DNA of 64,000 nucleotides. It comes from Oscheius onirici (taxonomy: Eukaryota; Nematoda; Chromadorea; Rhabditida; Rhabditidae). The notes under the pieces are model-generated. The model did not search any database, was not told where the DNA came from, and was given only the letters and a program-made list of their open reading frames with translations. Shown piece after piece: positions 12,201-24,149 of the stretch. Where the stretch lies: NCBI GenBank assembly GCA_932521025.1, contig OW051473.1, positions 8,618,001 through 8,682,000 on the forward strand, given 5' to 3'. The first letter of the stretch is position 1. Each line of letters starts with the position of its first letter. A program made the position numbers and the translations under genes.

Positions 12201-15200
12201 TTTTCATGTCATCTTCAGAGGCACCAGAATCCTTTGCAGCCTTCAGAGTCTCGAATTTGGCTTCACCGAACAGTTCTTTTGCATAGCTCTTGCAGGCTGT
12301 CTTCAGCTGTTCAATACCAGTCTTCTTGGCATCTCCCGTAGCAGCCTCAAAGAACTCGAGCACCTTGCCATAGATCTCATCCTTTTTGCCAGCGTCTTTG
12401 AGAGATTTCAATTCGTTCTTTTGGTCTTCCGTGAGCCAGGTGAGGTACTTTGGCAGGGCGTCTTCCAGAGTGGTGTGGTGGTGATCGCGTCTTCTGCGAG
12501 AAGCAGCAGCAGCATAGACTTTTCCACATCCTCCAGCGAGCTTAGTAGCTTTGGCCTTCTTGTCCTCGTCAGTGATCTCTCTAACAAATTCGAGCACCTT
12601 CTTCTGCATGGCCTCAACAGATGTTCCAGATTCCTTCAGCGTCTTTAAAGTGGCAACTTTCTCCTCGCCGAACAAGTCTGTAGCATAGTGTTTGCAAGCA
12701 GCCTTCAGTTCTTCAACAGCCTTCTTGCGTGTATCTCCAGCGGTAGCCTCGAAATACGTCATGATCTTGCCGTAGATCTCCTCCTTCTTGCCTTCATCTT
12801 TCAGATTCTTCAGCTCCATCTGCTGGTCCTCAGTAGTCCAGGTCAGGTATTTCTCCAGGGCATCCTCCAGTGTGTGCTCGTGGTCACGGCGTTTACGACT
12901 AGCGACTCCATACAACTTTTCACATCCCTTGACAAGCATGTTGGCCTTCTCTTTCTTTTTCTCGTCCGTCAGTTCTCCAACAAACTCCATCACCTTGGCT
13001 TTCATTTGCTCAGGAGTGGCTCCAGAGTCTTTTAGTTCGGTCAAGGTGGCAACTTTGTCAACACCAAAGATCTCGATCGAAAAGTGCTTGCAACCAGACT
13101 TCAATTGTTCAGTGGCTTTTGTTCTGGTCTCTCCGGTCGTCTCTTCGTAGAAATCCATCATCTTCTTGTACAGCTCCTCCTTGTTCTCTTCCAAAGCCTT
13201 CAGAGCTGTTCTCTGCTCTTCTGTGGTCCATGCCAGATACGACGTAAAAGCCTCGTCCAGTTTGCGTTCATGGTCACGACGCTTTCGGCTGGCAGCGGCA
13301 TAGACTCTTTCGCATCCTTCAACAAGCTTGGAGGCTTTTCCCTTCTTGACCTCATCGGTAATCTCCTCGATGAGTGACATGATCTTCTTCTTCAGCTCTT
13401 CGTTGGAAGCTCCGCTCTCTTTCAGCTCTTTCAAGGAGGCGACTTTCTCTTCTCCAAACAGATCAATTCCATAATGTTTACAGGCTCCCTTCAGTTGCTC
13501 AGCGGCAGTCTTGCGAGTATCTCCAGTTGTGGCGTCAAAGTACTCCAGAACCTTCTTGTAGATCTCAGCTTTGTTTCCAGCTTCTTCCAACTCCTTGAGC
13601 GACTTCTTCTGGTCGTCAGTTGTCCAGGTAAGGTACTTTCCAAAAGCATCAGACAGAGAGTGTTGCTCACGTCTTTTGCGGGTAGCGGCGGCAGTATAAA
13701 CCTTCTTGCAGCCTTCAACCAAGCCCAGAGCTTGTTTCTGCTTGACCTCATCTTCCAGTCCATTGGCGAACTCTGTCAACTTGTTGCCAATCTCCTCGTG
13801 TGAGCTTCCAGCTTCCTTCATTTTCGCGATGGTGGCCAGTTTTTCCTCTCCAAAGATATCGTGGGCAAAGTGTTTGCAAGCAGACTTCAGCTCTTCAACA
13901 GCCGTGGTACGGGCTTCTCCAGTCGTCTCTCCGAAAAACTCCATGACCTTCTTGTAGAACGCTTCACGGTCTCCTCCTTCCTTGATCTGCTTCAGGTCGA
14001 CCTTTTGCGACTCGCTTGTCCAGCTCAGGTACTTTTCGAAGGCGTCATCATGAGAATGTTCACGTCTCTTGCGAGTGACAGGAACGTCCCAAACTTTCAT
14101 GCAGACATCACGAACATGTTCGACAGTGTGTTTCTTCTCCTCATCCAAACGGGATTCAAGCTGGGAGAGTAGGTTCCGGACCTAGAAGGAGTAATTCAGT
14201 TTTACTGTGATAAGAGTAACAAACTTCAGAAAAGTTCTCGGCCTCTTTCTGCTCTCTGAGCTGAGCCAGTTCCTCGGGGGTAGCAACTTCATTGACCCAT
14301 GAGGCGCATTGTTCTTTGAACTTGGACTTGAGCTCTTCTTTCTTTTCATCACTTTCCGCCAGGTAGAATTCTTTGACCTTGGCCAGAACGACGGGGAAAT
14401 CAGCTCCAGACTCTTCCAGATCCTACATCAGTACTTAATTAAACTTGAATTAGTCTCTTACCTCCACTTCAGTCTTCTGCTCAGGGCTGAGCCAGTCAAT
14501 GTACTTATCGATGGCATGAAGATGACGGCGCTTACGGTGATGGTGACCGTGGTGAGCATGGGCATCGTGGTCTCCGTACCAGACCTTCTCGCAGAAGGGC
14601 AGATTCTTCTCAACCTCAGCCTGTAACTCGTCCTATTAGACTCTACTTTTAAACCTACTCTAGTTTGAGTATCGAGTCTCTTGATGTACTCTCGGACCTT
14701 GGTCTTGCAAGCTCCATGGTCAGTTTCGTGAAGTTTGTGCAATTCGTCTCTCTCGGCTTGACTGGCAGCAGATTCAAGCCATTTGTAGCACTCCTTTCTC
14801 AAATTTTCCTTGGCATCAGCCTTGGCAGTTCCCTCGAGGTTTGAAAGCCAAGTGAGAATGGTAGCCTTAATTTCTTCTTTTGACTTTCCAGCGGCATACA
14901 TCTCGCGGACAGACTGCTTCTGCTCATCGGTCAACCAGTTCATATGCTGGTCAATCTTCTGATTGATGTCTCTTCTGAACTTTTTGGCTTCGGCGTAGAC
15001 GTCAGTGCAGACGGACTGCATCTTTGTGGCTACAGACTTGACATCATCCGACTGACGATCAACGATAGCAGCAACTTTTGAGGCAATCTGAAAATCCGAT
15101 GTGTTTTTTAACATGCACGGTTACCTCTCCCTTGCTTCCAGAGTTATATAGAGACTTGATTTCCTTCATTTCATCTTCTGTCGCGATTGTTTTAAAGTAG

Positions 15201-16920
15201 GCCTTGCATTTTCCCTTGTACTCTTCTTTCAGAGTAGCCTGCTTGTCGGCTGGGAGAGCGTCAAAGAACTCTATGCTCTTGGCGCGGAGTTCGGTCAGAG
15301 ACTTACCGCTGCTTTTCAGTTCCTCTGAAAACGAGATACTTTGATTTTTCAAGGTTTACAACGTTTTTGCTACGTTTCTCGTCTGTTCCTTCCTGTACCT
15401 TATTTAAAGTTTTCTATGTTAAGTGAATACACACTGTTCGTATTTATAGATAAAGGTGAATATAAACAGAGGACACTGCCTGACAACAACTGATAGTCGG
15501 CTATTAAAACTAGTCTATTGGACCCGATCTGTTATTTGGAAATCAACCGCCTTGGACATAAAAGTAGGGAAAACAGCTCATGTACCCTTAATTTCATCAT
15601 ATTCAAACTCAGCGGGGTCCAGAACCTAAAAAGTGTTTAAATACGTAAGCGTTAGCATGGCAACAGGTTATGCACGTACAGAGAAACACCGTTGCGCTTT
15701 CTTATTATTAAGCTCGGTTACTTGAAGACACATATCTTTAAGTAACCGACGAGCCGTCTACTTTTTATCAGGAACTTTTATAGTTTTTTGGGGGCTGGAA
15801 CCAGAGTAGTAACTACATCATTGTGGGTGCTAAATAACGGTTAACGCCGGCCCTGAAAGATCTGAGAAAACTTACCAAGTTCCTTCTTCTGGTCATCGGT
15901 CATCCATTTTGTGAAGTCAGCAAAGTTGCTGTCCAAGTTACGACGGGAGCGATAATTAGTGGTTAGGAGCTCCTGACATTCTTTCTACAAATCGGCAATA
16001 TTAAATTTATAGACATTTCTTACCTTCCAGATATTGACTTTCTCACGATGCTCTGCCGAAAGTTTTCCACTGTACTCGTCCCATTTCTTGACTGCCTCCT
16101 CTTTATCCTGTCTGAACAAGTCGGCCAAATTGCCTTCTGCCTCCACACTGACAGCTTCTTTGACCCATTCGAGGCACTCTTTTCTGTATTTCTTGTCCCA
16201 ATAATTGGAATTTTCAGGACTAAGCTGATTGTAAAATTCCATGATTTTGTCGTGGAAGGCTTTCGGGTCTTTTCGGAGCTAAAACGTCTTTCTAACTTTT
16301 AAGAAACACTAAATACCGGTTCCAGAATCTTCTTCTGATCTTCGGTAACCCATTTATCGATAGTATCATCAGCAGCTCTAAAAATGAAACCAGTGTCTCC
16401 GACACAACAGACTTCGTTCCATGGTTCCGCTATCAACAACAAGTCACAACTACTCTGTGCTCTCTGTGCTTATCATTATGTGCGGACTATTCGAGAACTG
16501 CTTCGCTTGGTGGCAAACACTGTTATCTTAGACGCTGTGGGCTGAGAAGGCGTAAACAAGTGGAAATAATGTATAACTGTACCTGATTCCACGCATCATT
16601 TGACGATCCTGCTCGTCCCATGATTCCGCATTGCGATCGCGTAAGAGAACGTTGCTTTGAACCTGAAAGATAACTTCTTTAACATTCAAGATTCGAATAA
16701 TAGCAGTACATAGCCTTGCTAGTTATTAACCTAGCTTTAGAACAGAACTCTTTTTCACTACGAAACTTTCTCGACCATAGCTTAACATTGTTGAATGTTG
16801 TTTATGATGTTGAGAGACAAATAAACGTATGCATCAAACTTAACGACACCCTCAAAAAGAAGCAAAAAACTAGCTTACCACAACGAAGGTGGTCAGTGCC
16901 AGCCACAGCAGGGAGGTCAT
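9256..16920 (-). CDS. npa: Nematode polyprotein allergen/antigen (NPA), lipid-binding ABA-1 repeats
   Basis: Ten exons: 16920-16879, 16662-16583, 16377-16317, 16278-16024, 15984-15876, 15324-15125, 15087-14659, 14632-14462, 14422-14225 and 14181-9256. They give 2,156 residues. A signal peptide is followed by about 16 units of roughly 130-140 residues. Typical unit landmarks are W(L/T)xxDQ(K)xEL, LF/YxK(V/I)xEFF, CKHYxxDLFGE and a closing G-C-x-K-V-Y-A-A. Most units are separated by furin-type sites (RKRR, RRRR, RSRR, RHRR, RVRR). In the known family the precursor is cut into about 15-kDa helical proteins that bind fatty acids and retinol in nematode body fluid. Twelve units lie in the single 4.9-kb last exon. 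Units are unequally diverged, one junction lacks a cleavage site, and unit N-termini are histidine-rich. One intron is only 26 nt (14658-14633). Confidence 0.95.
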
Positions 16921-17132
16921 GGCGATGCACTGTCCTTATCGCCAGCCGATGCTTCTCTCTCTCTTAAAGCCGAGAACACACGCAAAAACAAATACAATTC
17001 ATTGATTAGCACTCGATAATCAGATCACTTCAGGCAAAGGGGCCAAAGTCATATTCTGGACAAAAAACGCGCTAATATGTCGTTATCACCGGTTCTGAAA
17101 AATGGAGGGTGATATATTGAGATGCTTTTAAC
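16921..17132. promoter_or_regulatory. NPA upstream region
   Basis: The 212 bases between the NPA start codon and the small peptide frame must hold the proximal promoter or trans-splice region of NPA. I see no clear TATA box. Confidence 0.3.
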
Positions 17133-17324
17133 TTACTTAAACCTGCCATGTAGACCAGCGTTAATGACTGCTGCTGGAGTCGTTAGTTTCAAGGGTTCGC
17201 TAAACACTTGAATATAATACGAGTATTTTGTTTGTACATACCTTGTGACTCCATCCTGGTTACCAAACCTGGAGTATCCTTGAACAACAAGGATCAATAC
17301 GAGCAGAAGGAAAATTAATCGCAT
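17133..17324 (-). CDS. Possible small secreted peptide, 63 aa
   Basis: One uninterrupted frame opens with a strong signal peptide (MRLIFLLLVLILVVQG) followed by about 47 residues: YSRFGNQDGVTR, a Tyr-rich linker, then SEPLKLTTPAAVINAGLHGR. There are no cysteines. No dibasic-Gly neuropeptide processing site is seen. It lies 213 bases upstream of NPA on the same strand. A splice donor-like GT inside the frame (ACAAG|GTATGT) would give a shifted product ending at once, so the unspliced reading is preferred. I do not recognise a family. Confidence 0.35.
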   Translation of the reverse strand: MRLIFLLLVLILVVQGYSRFGNQDGVTRYVQTKYSYYIQVFSEPLKLTTPAAVINAGLHGRFK

Positions 17325-19235
17325 CGCTCTACCTTAAACGTTTGTTACCACACTGCTGATTACAAATTACCATTCCCACAGCGGCAAACGCACAATTAGT
17401 AACGGGAACGATCACCAGATTCTGGAAGCTTAAAATAAGCGCTCACAGAATAACAGAAGAAAAAGGAGAGGAAAGTCAGTTTTATGGTAACAGAAAAACG
17501 CTTGTATCCATGATAGAGCACATATTTGACTGGTATCCATCTGAGTGTATAGGCAAATAGTGATTCTTTAATGACAGACTAAATCCAACTGCTATTGTCC
17601 TTTATTCCTTGTTTTTGATGCTTATATTTTCGTATGTTTGCCAAGGGTAAGTCAAAGGCTAAAATCTTGTTGACGTCGGAATCGAAGTTGTTCATTTGAA
17701 TGGCTCGAAACGAATCCGCTTAACAAGGCGTGAAGCCTTCAAAGAAATGGATTTAAGAGTTAATTACCACGGTCTGTTGATCCAAAAGATTGCAAAAAGT
17801 AATAGAGGAACCAAAGGAAATTAACCTCATCACAAGGAGGTCGTTCTCAATAAACAGAGCGATTCGGTGAAACGGCATCTCCCACACAAACGACATGATT
17901 GCGACGTCTAATACGTCTTTAGGGAACAAGAAAACACGCGACGACTTTTGCCAAAGGCTCCCGTTTAGGCTCTGGAAGGAGCCCCCAATGATTTTGGTAA
18001 TTGCATCGAGAGACGGCTATAAAAAGCGAAATTGAAACTGAGAGCAGAGAGAAGACGAAAGATTGATGCCGGCAAACTAAGAGAATCTTGAAGAGTGAGT
18101 CGTCAGCTTCTCGTGATCTGGGCCGGCTTTTCACACGTCGTCAGCTAATCAGCACGGAAGCATCAGTGAGGGTCTGCTTCATTACATTAGTAAGAGGCAG
18201 ACGCGTGACGCAGGCAGTGGACCAAAAGAGGCCTTGGTAAGTCTTGGGAACGCCTCAAGGCTATGCCAAGCGGAAAATGCATAAAAGGAAATTTGATCTC
18301 CGACCGCGCAGCCCATATGTTTTAAGCACGAATCACAAATGAATCAGGAGAGACAATTGATATGAGGACATAGCTATCTTATCACCAGTATAGCTAGAAA
18401 AGTTTTCCTTCTTCCTTAATACGTCCAGTACTTTCAAGATACGTTCAAGATTCTTTCCTTTTTCTAGAAAACACTGGCACTTTATCAGCACTATCAAATG
18501 AGTCGTTTTTGCAAGCTGAGCAATCTCTGAAGCGTTTGTATATAGAAAACTTTCGACAGATAATATGAGAAGTCATTGCTCGGAAAGCTTTGTCCTATCC
18601 TTAGGTATATCAGTGGTGTATCAAATAGTTTAATCTGAACCGTCGGCTTTCTCGTATATGCGTTCTCTTGTTCACATGCATCGTATGAGCTGGTTGCTTT
18701 CTGGCTGCGAAATCTGTTTGTTTTTCTCTCTGCCCAAAGTACCATGTCTTCCTGTTCACCTCACTTTTAGAGCCGATTGGACGGCAAAGTCTTACCTACC
18801 CTCAGAAAGAGTGAATTTTGAATATCAAATAACGAGTTGAAGAGAGTCAAAAAGTGGTTCCAGTCGCTCAGTCGAGAACGTCAGCAAACGTTTAATACAC
18901 ATTGCACTTTTCTATCTAGCAAGGTAGGTAACACTAGAAAGAACACTATGAGAAGAGTCACATGATTCTTGTTACTCTGCTTAATGCACATATGCGTAGT
19001 GTAAAGTTTATTATCAGTAGCCCCCAATCTTACTAAGGAAGCCTCTTCAACGGTCTCGGTCACTTTTTCTTTATAATTCGATTGCAGAGTCATTTGATGT
19101 GGGCATTAATAGATATTAAGACCGTTTTGGCGAATCTAAGTCTTCCGCTGCTTCTCTACAAACTGAGGTTTTGAGCCAAGTTTCAGCCAATTCCATAAAT
19201 GTTCAGATGGATTGGGTACTTTATTTTGACGTGGC
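17325..19235. other. Intergenic, no gene seen
   Basis: About 1.9 kb, somewhat purine-rich on the plus strand between 17450 and 18250. A TATA-like CTATAAAAAG occurs near 18017 on the plus strand, but I could not attach it to a gene. Short open stretches near 18.5-19.1 kb have no splice-consistent continuation. Confidence 0.4.
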
Positions 19236-20655
19236 ATGGGATGGCTAGTTTCACTGCTGTCATTCTATTTTTCTACACTTTAAGGAAAGCGAGACAGCGA
19301 GCCTTAAATAAGCGTCTATTTTAGGCAATATATTCGGGGAGCTCAATGTGAATTGAGGACAAGACTGGATGGGAAAAGCGTTCTCGTAACAGGAGCTAAT
19401 TCTGGAATAGGTTAGGCTTCAAGATTAAGATGCTAAGCTTTTTTCAGGCTTTGCTCTATGTAAGCTGTTGTGTGAACAAGGAGCAAAAGTTCATCTGCTA
19501 TGTAGAAGCCGATCAAGAGGTGAAGAAGCTGTAAAAGCTTTAAAACAGGTGGTTTCGTGAACATTTGAACCAACCAAATAATTTCAGTTAGGGTATGCCA
19601 ATACGCAATTGCACTTGGCTAATCTAGCAGATTTAGCAAGTGTTGACAAGTTTTCCAAAGATTTTGCAGACAGTTAGTTTAACACATTACTCTAAAAATG
19701 CAATTTTAGAAATAAGATCACTTGACATGCTTGTGTGCAATGCTGGTCTCCTTGGACCAACAACTTTTACGAAGACTGTAGATGGACATGAATTGACCTA
19801 TCAGACCAACTACTTGGGTATGTTCTCGTTTATTAAGAGCGGACAGATACATAATGATATCACAGCTAAACCAGGACACTGAAAGGACACGCGAAATGAA
19901 CAGTAAATAGAAGTTTTACGCTGAATAACAATCAAACGAAAAAGTCTTCGCATAAGATGTTCTATATTTCAGCTCACTTCTTATTGACCGAGAAGCTTCA
20001 GCCTATTATTTCCGACACCGGTAAAGTGATAAATATCAGCTCGATTATGCATGCGTTTGGTGACACTGTAGACTACACTAAACTTAATAGGAAGCAGTAT
20101 TACGACTTCAGCGGGCTACAAGCTTACAACAGGAGTAAGCTGGCTCAGGTAGTGAATTTGCTTCTTTTTCAAACCAGAACTTTAGGTAATGATTTCTAAA
20201 CAACTTTCCCTGGAACAAGACAAAACGATTGTTTCGTGTCATCCCGGCAACGTTCACTCGAACATCTTGCAAACAGGCCCTCTGGCTTTTCTCGAAAACA
20301 CGTGGGTTAGGTGAGTGTCTCTTCTTTTAATTCAGCCGCAAAATATTTGCTTCCATTCCGTGTGTGTGCTTCGACTTTGTTGATTTTCCGAGTTACAAAG
20401 ATCTCTCAGGTATCTCATCGCATTTGTCCTCAAAACTGAGACTGATGGTGCCCAGACGCCATTATACGTCTGTCTGGCCGACAACCTAGTTTCGGGTGCT
20501 TACTACAGGTTGGATTGAAGACTATGACTATGTTTTTCTGTAAACATTACAGGGAGTGCCGGCTGGATGAGAACGTAAATCCATTGGTCAACAATGTGGC
20601 GGAAAGACGTGCTCTTCTTCAACAAACCAGAAGTGTACTGCAGTCGTTTTTGTAG
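19236..20655 (+). CDS. Short-chain dehydrogenase/reductase, retinol-dehydrogenase type
   Basis: Nine exons: 19236-19258, 19325-19410, 19448-19548, 19588-19672, 19710-19817, 19973-20185, 20220-20310, 20410-20508 and 20553-20655. They close in phase at 302 residues. The start is chosen because ATG at 19236 joins in frame to QYIRGAQCELRTRLDGKSV. The Rossmann nucleotide motif TGANSGIG, the structural CNAG, the catalytic serine region INISSI and the catalytic YNRSK (YxxxK) are all intact. Proteins of this layout (RDH11-14, DHRS-like) oxidise or reduce retinoids, sterols or other lipids with NAD(P)H. They are usually anchored to membrane by a short N-terminal hydrophobic stretch, here MGWLVSLL. The substrate cannot be read from sequence. 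Confidence 0.85.
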
Positions 20656-23600
20656 CATCGTGACATGAAATTTTAAATTCAAAGTTTTCGCTATCCACAG
20701 CTAAGCAAAGAGAAGCGAGAGTTTGATGGGTAAACAATACCGACGTTTTGCTACCTTACCGCTAGTGAAGGAAGTGCAGAAGAGCAATTCCGCTCTCTCT
20801 ACTCTTCTTCTCGATCTCAACTTATTGACAGACGGTCCTTGTTTGTACTGCTCGACCACTCTTCACGCCTCTCGCGTCGTCCACTTCCCTCAACGGCTAC
20901 GGCAAACAGCCACCGAAAGACGGCCGGAGATTAGCCTAATAAGTACTTGCTGTTTCTGCCGAACTAGCTAGAGCACCTCACGCCACTTCCTTCAATCTTC
21001 CCATGCAAGTGGCTTGTTTTTGCTCATAGGCGTAAGTGACAGTTTCTCTTCCGCGGGCGTCTCTTAACGCTATGCAAGGTCCATCCTATACTTTCGGCAA
21101 ATCAGTCACAGAAAAATGACACTCTTCTGTTCTTATCCATCATAAATTTCAAACTTCTACCATACTTGAATATGAACTCAATTCGCTTGGCTTGTAATTC
21201 GCATTGCCCGGTAAATTTTTAGGCAAAAATGTATGGTGAACTGTTCCTGTACATACCAACGAGTAAAGTTGTTTCTAAGCATGTTCGTCAGGCTTTGACT
21301 TTTCTTACGTTCCTCCACTGTAACCTGTCTACTTCCAAGGGAGCCTCAGATTTAAAGACCTGTTTCTCAGCTTGATCCTCGGCTAAGATCAACTGTCGAG
21401 GAATTGGTCTGCCGCTCATTGTCACCGCGATCTTCACTCTTTATTCAAAACCGAACTTCAGGGCAAACGGGTCGTCGGCGCATCTTGTTTGTATTTTTCG
21501 AGCAATTCGATTACAATGGACACAATGCTGACCGTGCCTCTCACTCTCTGGACTCGATCCTCTCATCTCCGTTCCCGCTACGCGCATTCGTCAGAATAAC
21601 AAACTTCGTGGGATTTTTCTTCGCTAATTCGCTGTCCCAAGCATTTCCGCATTAAGGGAGTGATTCTTCGCTCTCTTAAGAGAGCAACGTAGAATATTAC
21701 ACCCTGAGATGAGCCGCTGCCCTGAGGCGGTGATCCGGTCTTCTCATCAAAAGCAAAGCAAACAGTTCCGCAAGCACATTATCTGCCCAGAGCTCCTCTC
21801 AATTTCATCGACCACCTGTACAGTATGATCTCTTGAACATGGTAACCTCACTTTCTAATTGAGTCAACCAAACTACCAGTCGACGCGAGGCGGAGAACAC
21901 AATGACCAGTAACCCGGTCAGCATAGCCTCGGGGCGTCCTCATCCCTCACCACACACAAGTGCCATCGGTTTTATTCACTCTCGCCGACTGACGATTGAC
22001 CCCATTTTTTAAATGGACACACAGAAGTGCAAAGACAAACTGTAGATTTAAGCCCCTCACATGTTGCGCGACCGTCCTAACCTCCAGTTTTTGTTGTTTG
22101 ACTTTGAAGTGAAGAATGTGCGAACAGTGTGGCAAGTCTTGCTCTGCCGTACATACTCCATTCGTTCGCTCTGTTCAAAAGACCTAAGCACAAAAAATGT
22201 TTGTCTTTTCACTGCCAATTGTCTCCGGCTAGACGTTTCCCAATCCGTGCCTTGTTTTCTTTTTAGACGCTCTATATTATTGGCTCATCCTTTCATATAA
22301 TAGGGTACCAGATGTGTTACGTCCTAAAACGTATTCAATTAAGTCAGATCCATTTTTTAAGCAGCTTGGTGCATTTTTGTTGAAGTATAGTTTTTGAACC
22401 TGTCACGCAACGTCATTGCAAATGTTCTGTTTTTAGTTCGCATAATGTAGGTAATGAATCTCTCTCAGCCAAAAATAGTTTCCTTTGAATAATATTTGGC
22501 AAATCGAGGTACTTCTTTTGATTTTGTTGCCTAAACATCACAGCTTTTATCTAACCAACATTTTGCCACTCTCCCTGCTGTTGGCAGTAGTCATACCCAA
22601 ACACTTCGCATTTTCTCCGACAGTCAATTCCGTGCATATATATGGCTTTTCCCTTCAAAAGTATCCAAGTTACAGTTAGACTCCTGTGGAACTACTTTTG
22701 CGCCACTTTACAAAAATGACCTATGTGACTTTCCACAAATTGAGTAACATGACTAGACTTGTCCGCCGGCTAACTTCAATAGAACCTTTGTTCAAAAAAT
22801 GACTAATGAAAATGGCACCCAAAACGGCGATGTCTTCACTGTGTTCAAGCTACACAGCCCCTGGCGTTTTCTAGTGCCACACCTTGTCGATCAAAGAATC
22901 CGTGGGACGAGTTTGCGAGAGCACATGGTCTCTGTTTACCGTGCTCCTCTACTCAGGCACATTCTTCGATCAGTGTCTCAATGGCAGGTTTCAAGCTCAA
23001 CCAGTTCTCACTCTCCTAAAATTGAGTTCTTTTTGTTTGCATCGCAATTTACAGGTCCCCATTTCTATGCAGTTTTTACACTTTCTCCAATTCTCCTGCC
23101 TTTAATGTGTGTTGTCTTCATCCTCTGGAAACCTGTCTCGAAATCAGAGGTGTCCTAAAACTTTTCACTGCCTTTCTCTAGTCGCTTTTAATTTGAAAGA
23201 GAACGCAAATTAGGCATAGCTCAGCACTTTTTGAGGGTAGTGCAATTATCGCGCGAACTTTCACTATCAACTAAAAAGATTAGCTTTCTCTTCCGCCGGG
23301 GCCCTAGTGGACCGACCGTGTTTCACTACTCTCCCTCTGTTCATTTCCGCAAAACTTTTCATTAAGCAAACCTTATTACACCGCTTGTTGTTTTGCCACT
23401 ATACGTCTTTTGACCATAACGGTCTCTCTAGTATCAGCTGGTTATAGTTGATCCAGTTTTTATTCTATTCCTAATCACATCAGGTATAACGCTAGTAGAA
23501 CTGCCTTCAGAACGACAACATTTTTTCCATCAAATCTTTTGGTAATGCTGTCCTAATCAGCTGTTTTTAACTTCCTGACGTTCCGTTAACTTTGTTCATT

Positions 23601-24149
23601 TTGGCTTTCAACTGTTAGCTTTGTCAGTTTTGTATGAGCAAATTTACATTATTTAAAACTTTCTAGTTTCTTCCCTAATCTCACATTTTGCTACAAACAA
23701 AACTTTCTTTTTTCTTTGTCCCACAGCTTCATCATTTTCGGGACAAAATGAATAACTTTTCCCGATGTGTCAGCGATGTTTCCTTTCTGTCATCTGACAG
23801 TTTAATTTCCGTTTTCTTCTTCCAACTTTCATCTTTCATCAAAATGAACTGGAAATTCGCTATGTGATGTATTGTTGTTCTCGTAGCACATTATTAGCTC
23901 CATTTGTTCACTGTTTTACCAATAAAGTGACTATATTTCCTCTCTAGTCACAGTGATCGGAAGCCTGCTGAAGTCCGTGTCGTACAATCAAGGACATACA
24001 ATACCGCTTTCTCCCCGACCAATACGTTTTCTCCTTTCCCGTTCTCACTGCCTATACAGCAGCCCTCACAACAAATCAACATCCTTGATCAGATCGTTCT
24101 CCCGATTCTTGTCGTGTCTTTGCTTTCGACTCTTTACAATTTTCAGTGA
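20656..24149. other. Long intergenic stretch, pyrimidine-rich, no gene seen
   Basis: About 3.5 kb rich in T and C on the plus strand, running up to the Kunitz gene. Several open stretches of 60-120 codons occur (for example 22799-23158), but they lack start context, splice partners or recognisable domains. They fit the biased base composition. Confidence 0.4.

Noticed and set aside
11536-12648. Long open frame antisense to NPA
   Set aside because: It is a shadow of the repetitive, Lys/Glu-rich NPA coding sequence on the other strand and repeats with the same period.
15585-15626. Possible extra NPA exon (VLDPAEFEYDEIK)
   Set aside because: It has acceptor and donor-like ends, but its phase does not fit between the flanking exons, which join perfectly without it.
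22799-23158. 119-codon plus-strand frame with a hydrophobic end
   Set aside because: It starts with ATG but has no domain, no acceptor upstream and no poly(A) signal, and sits in the T/C-rich stretch.
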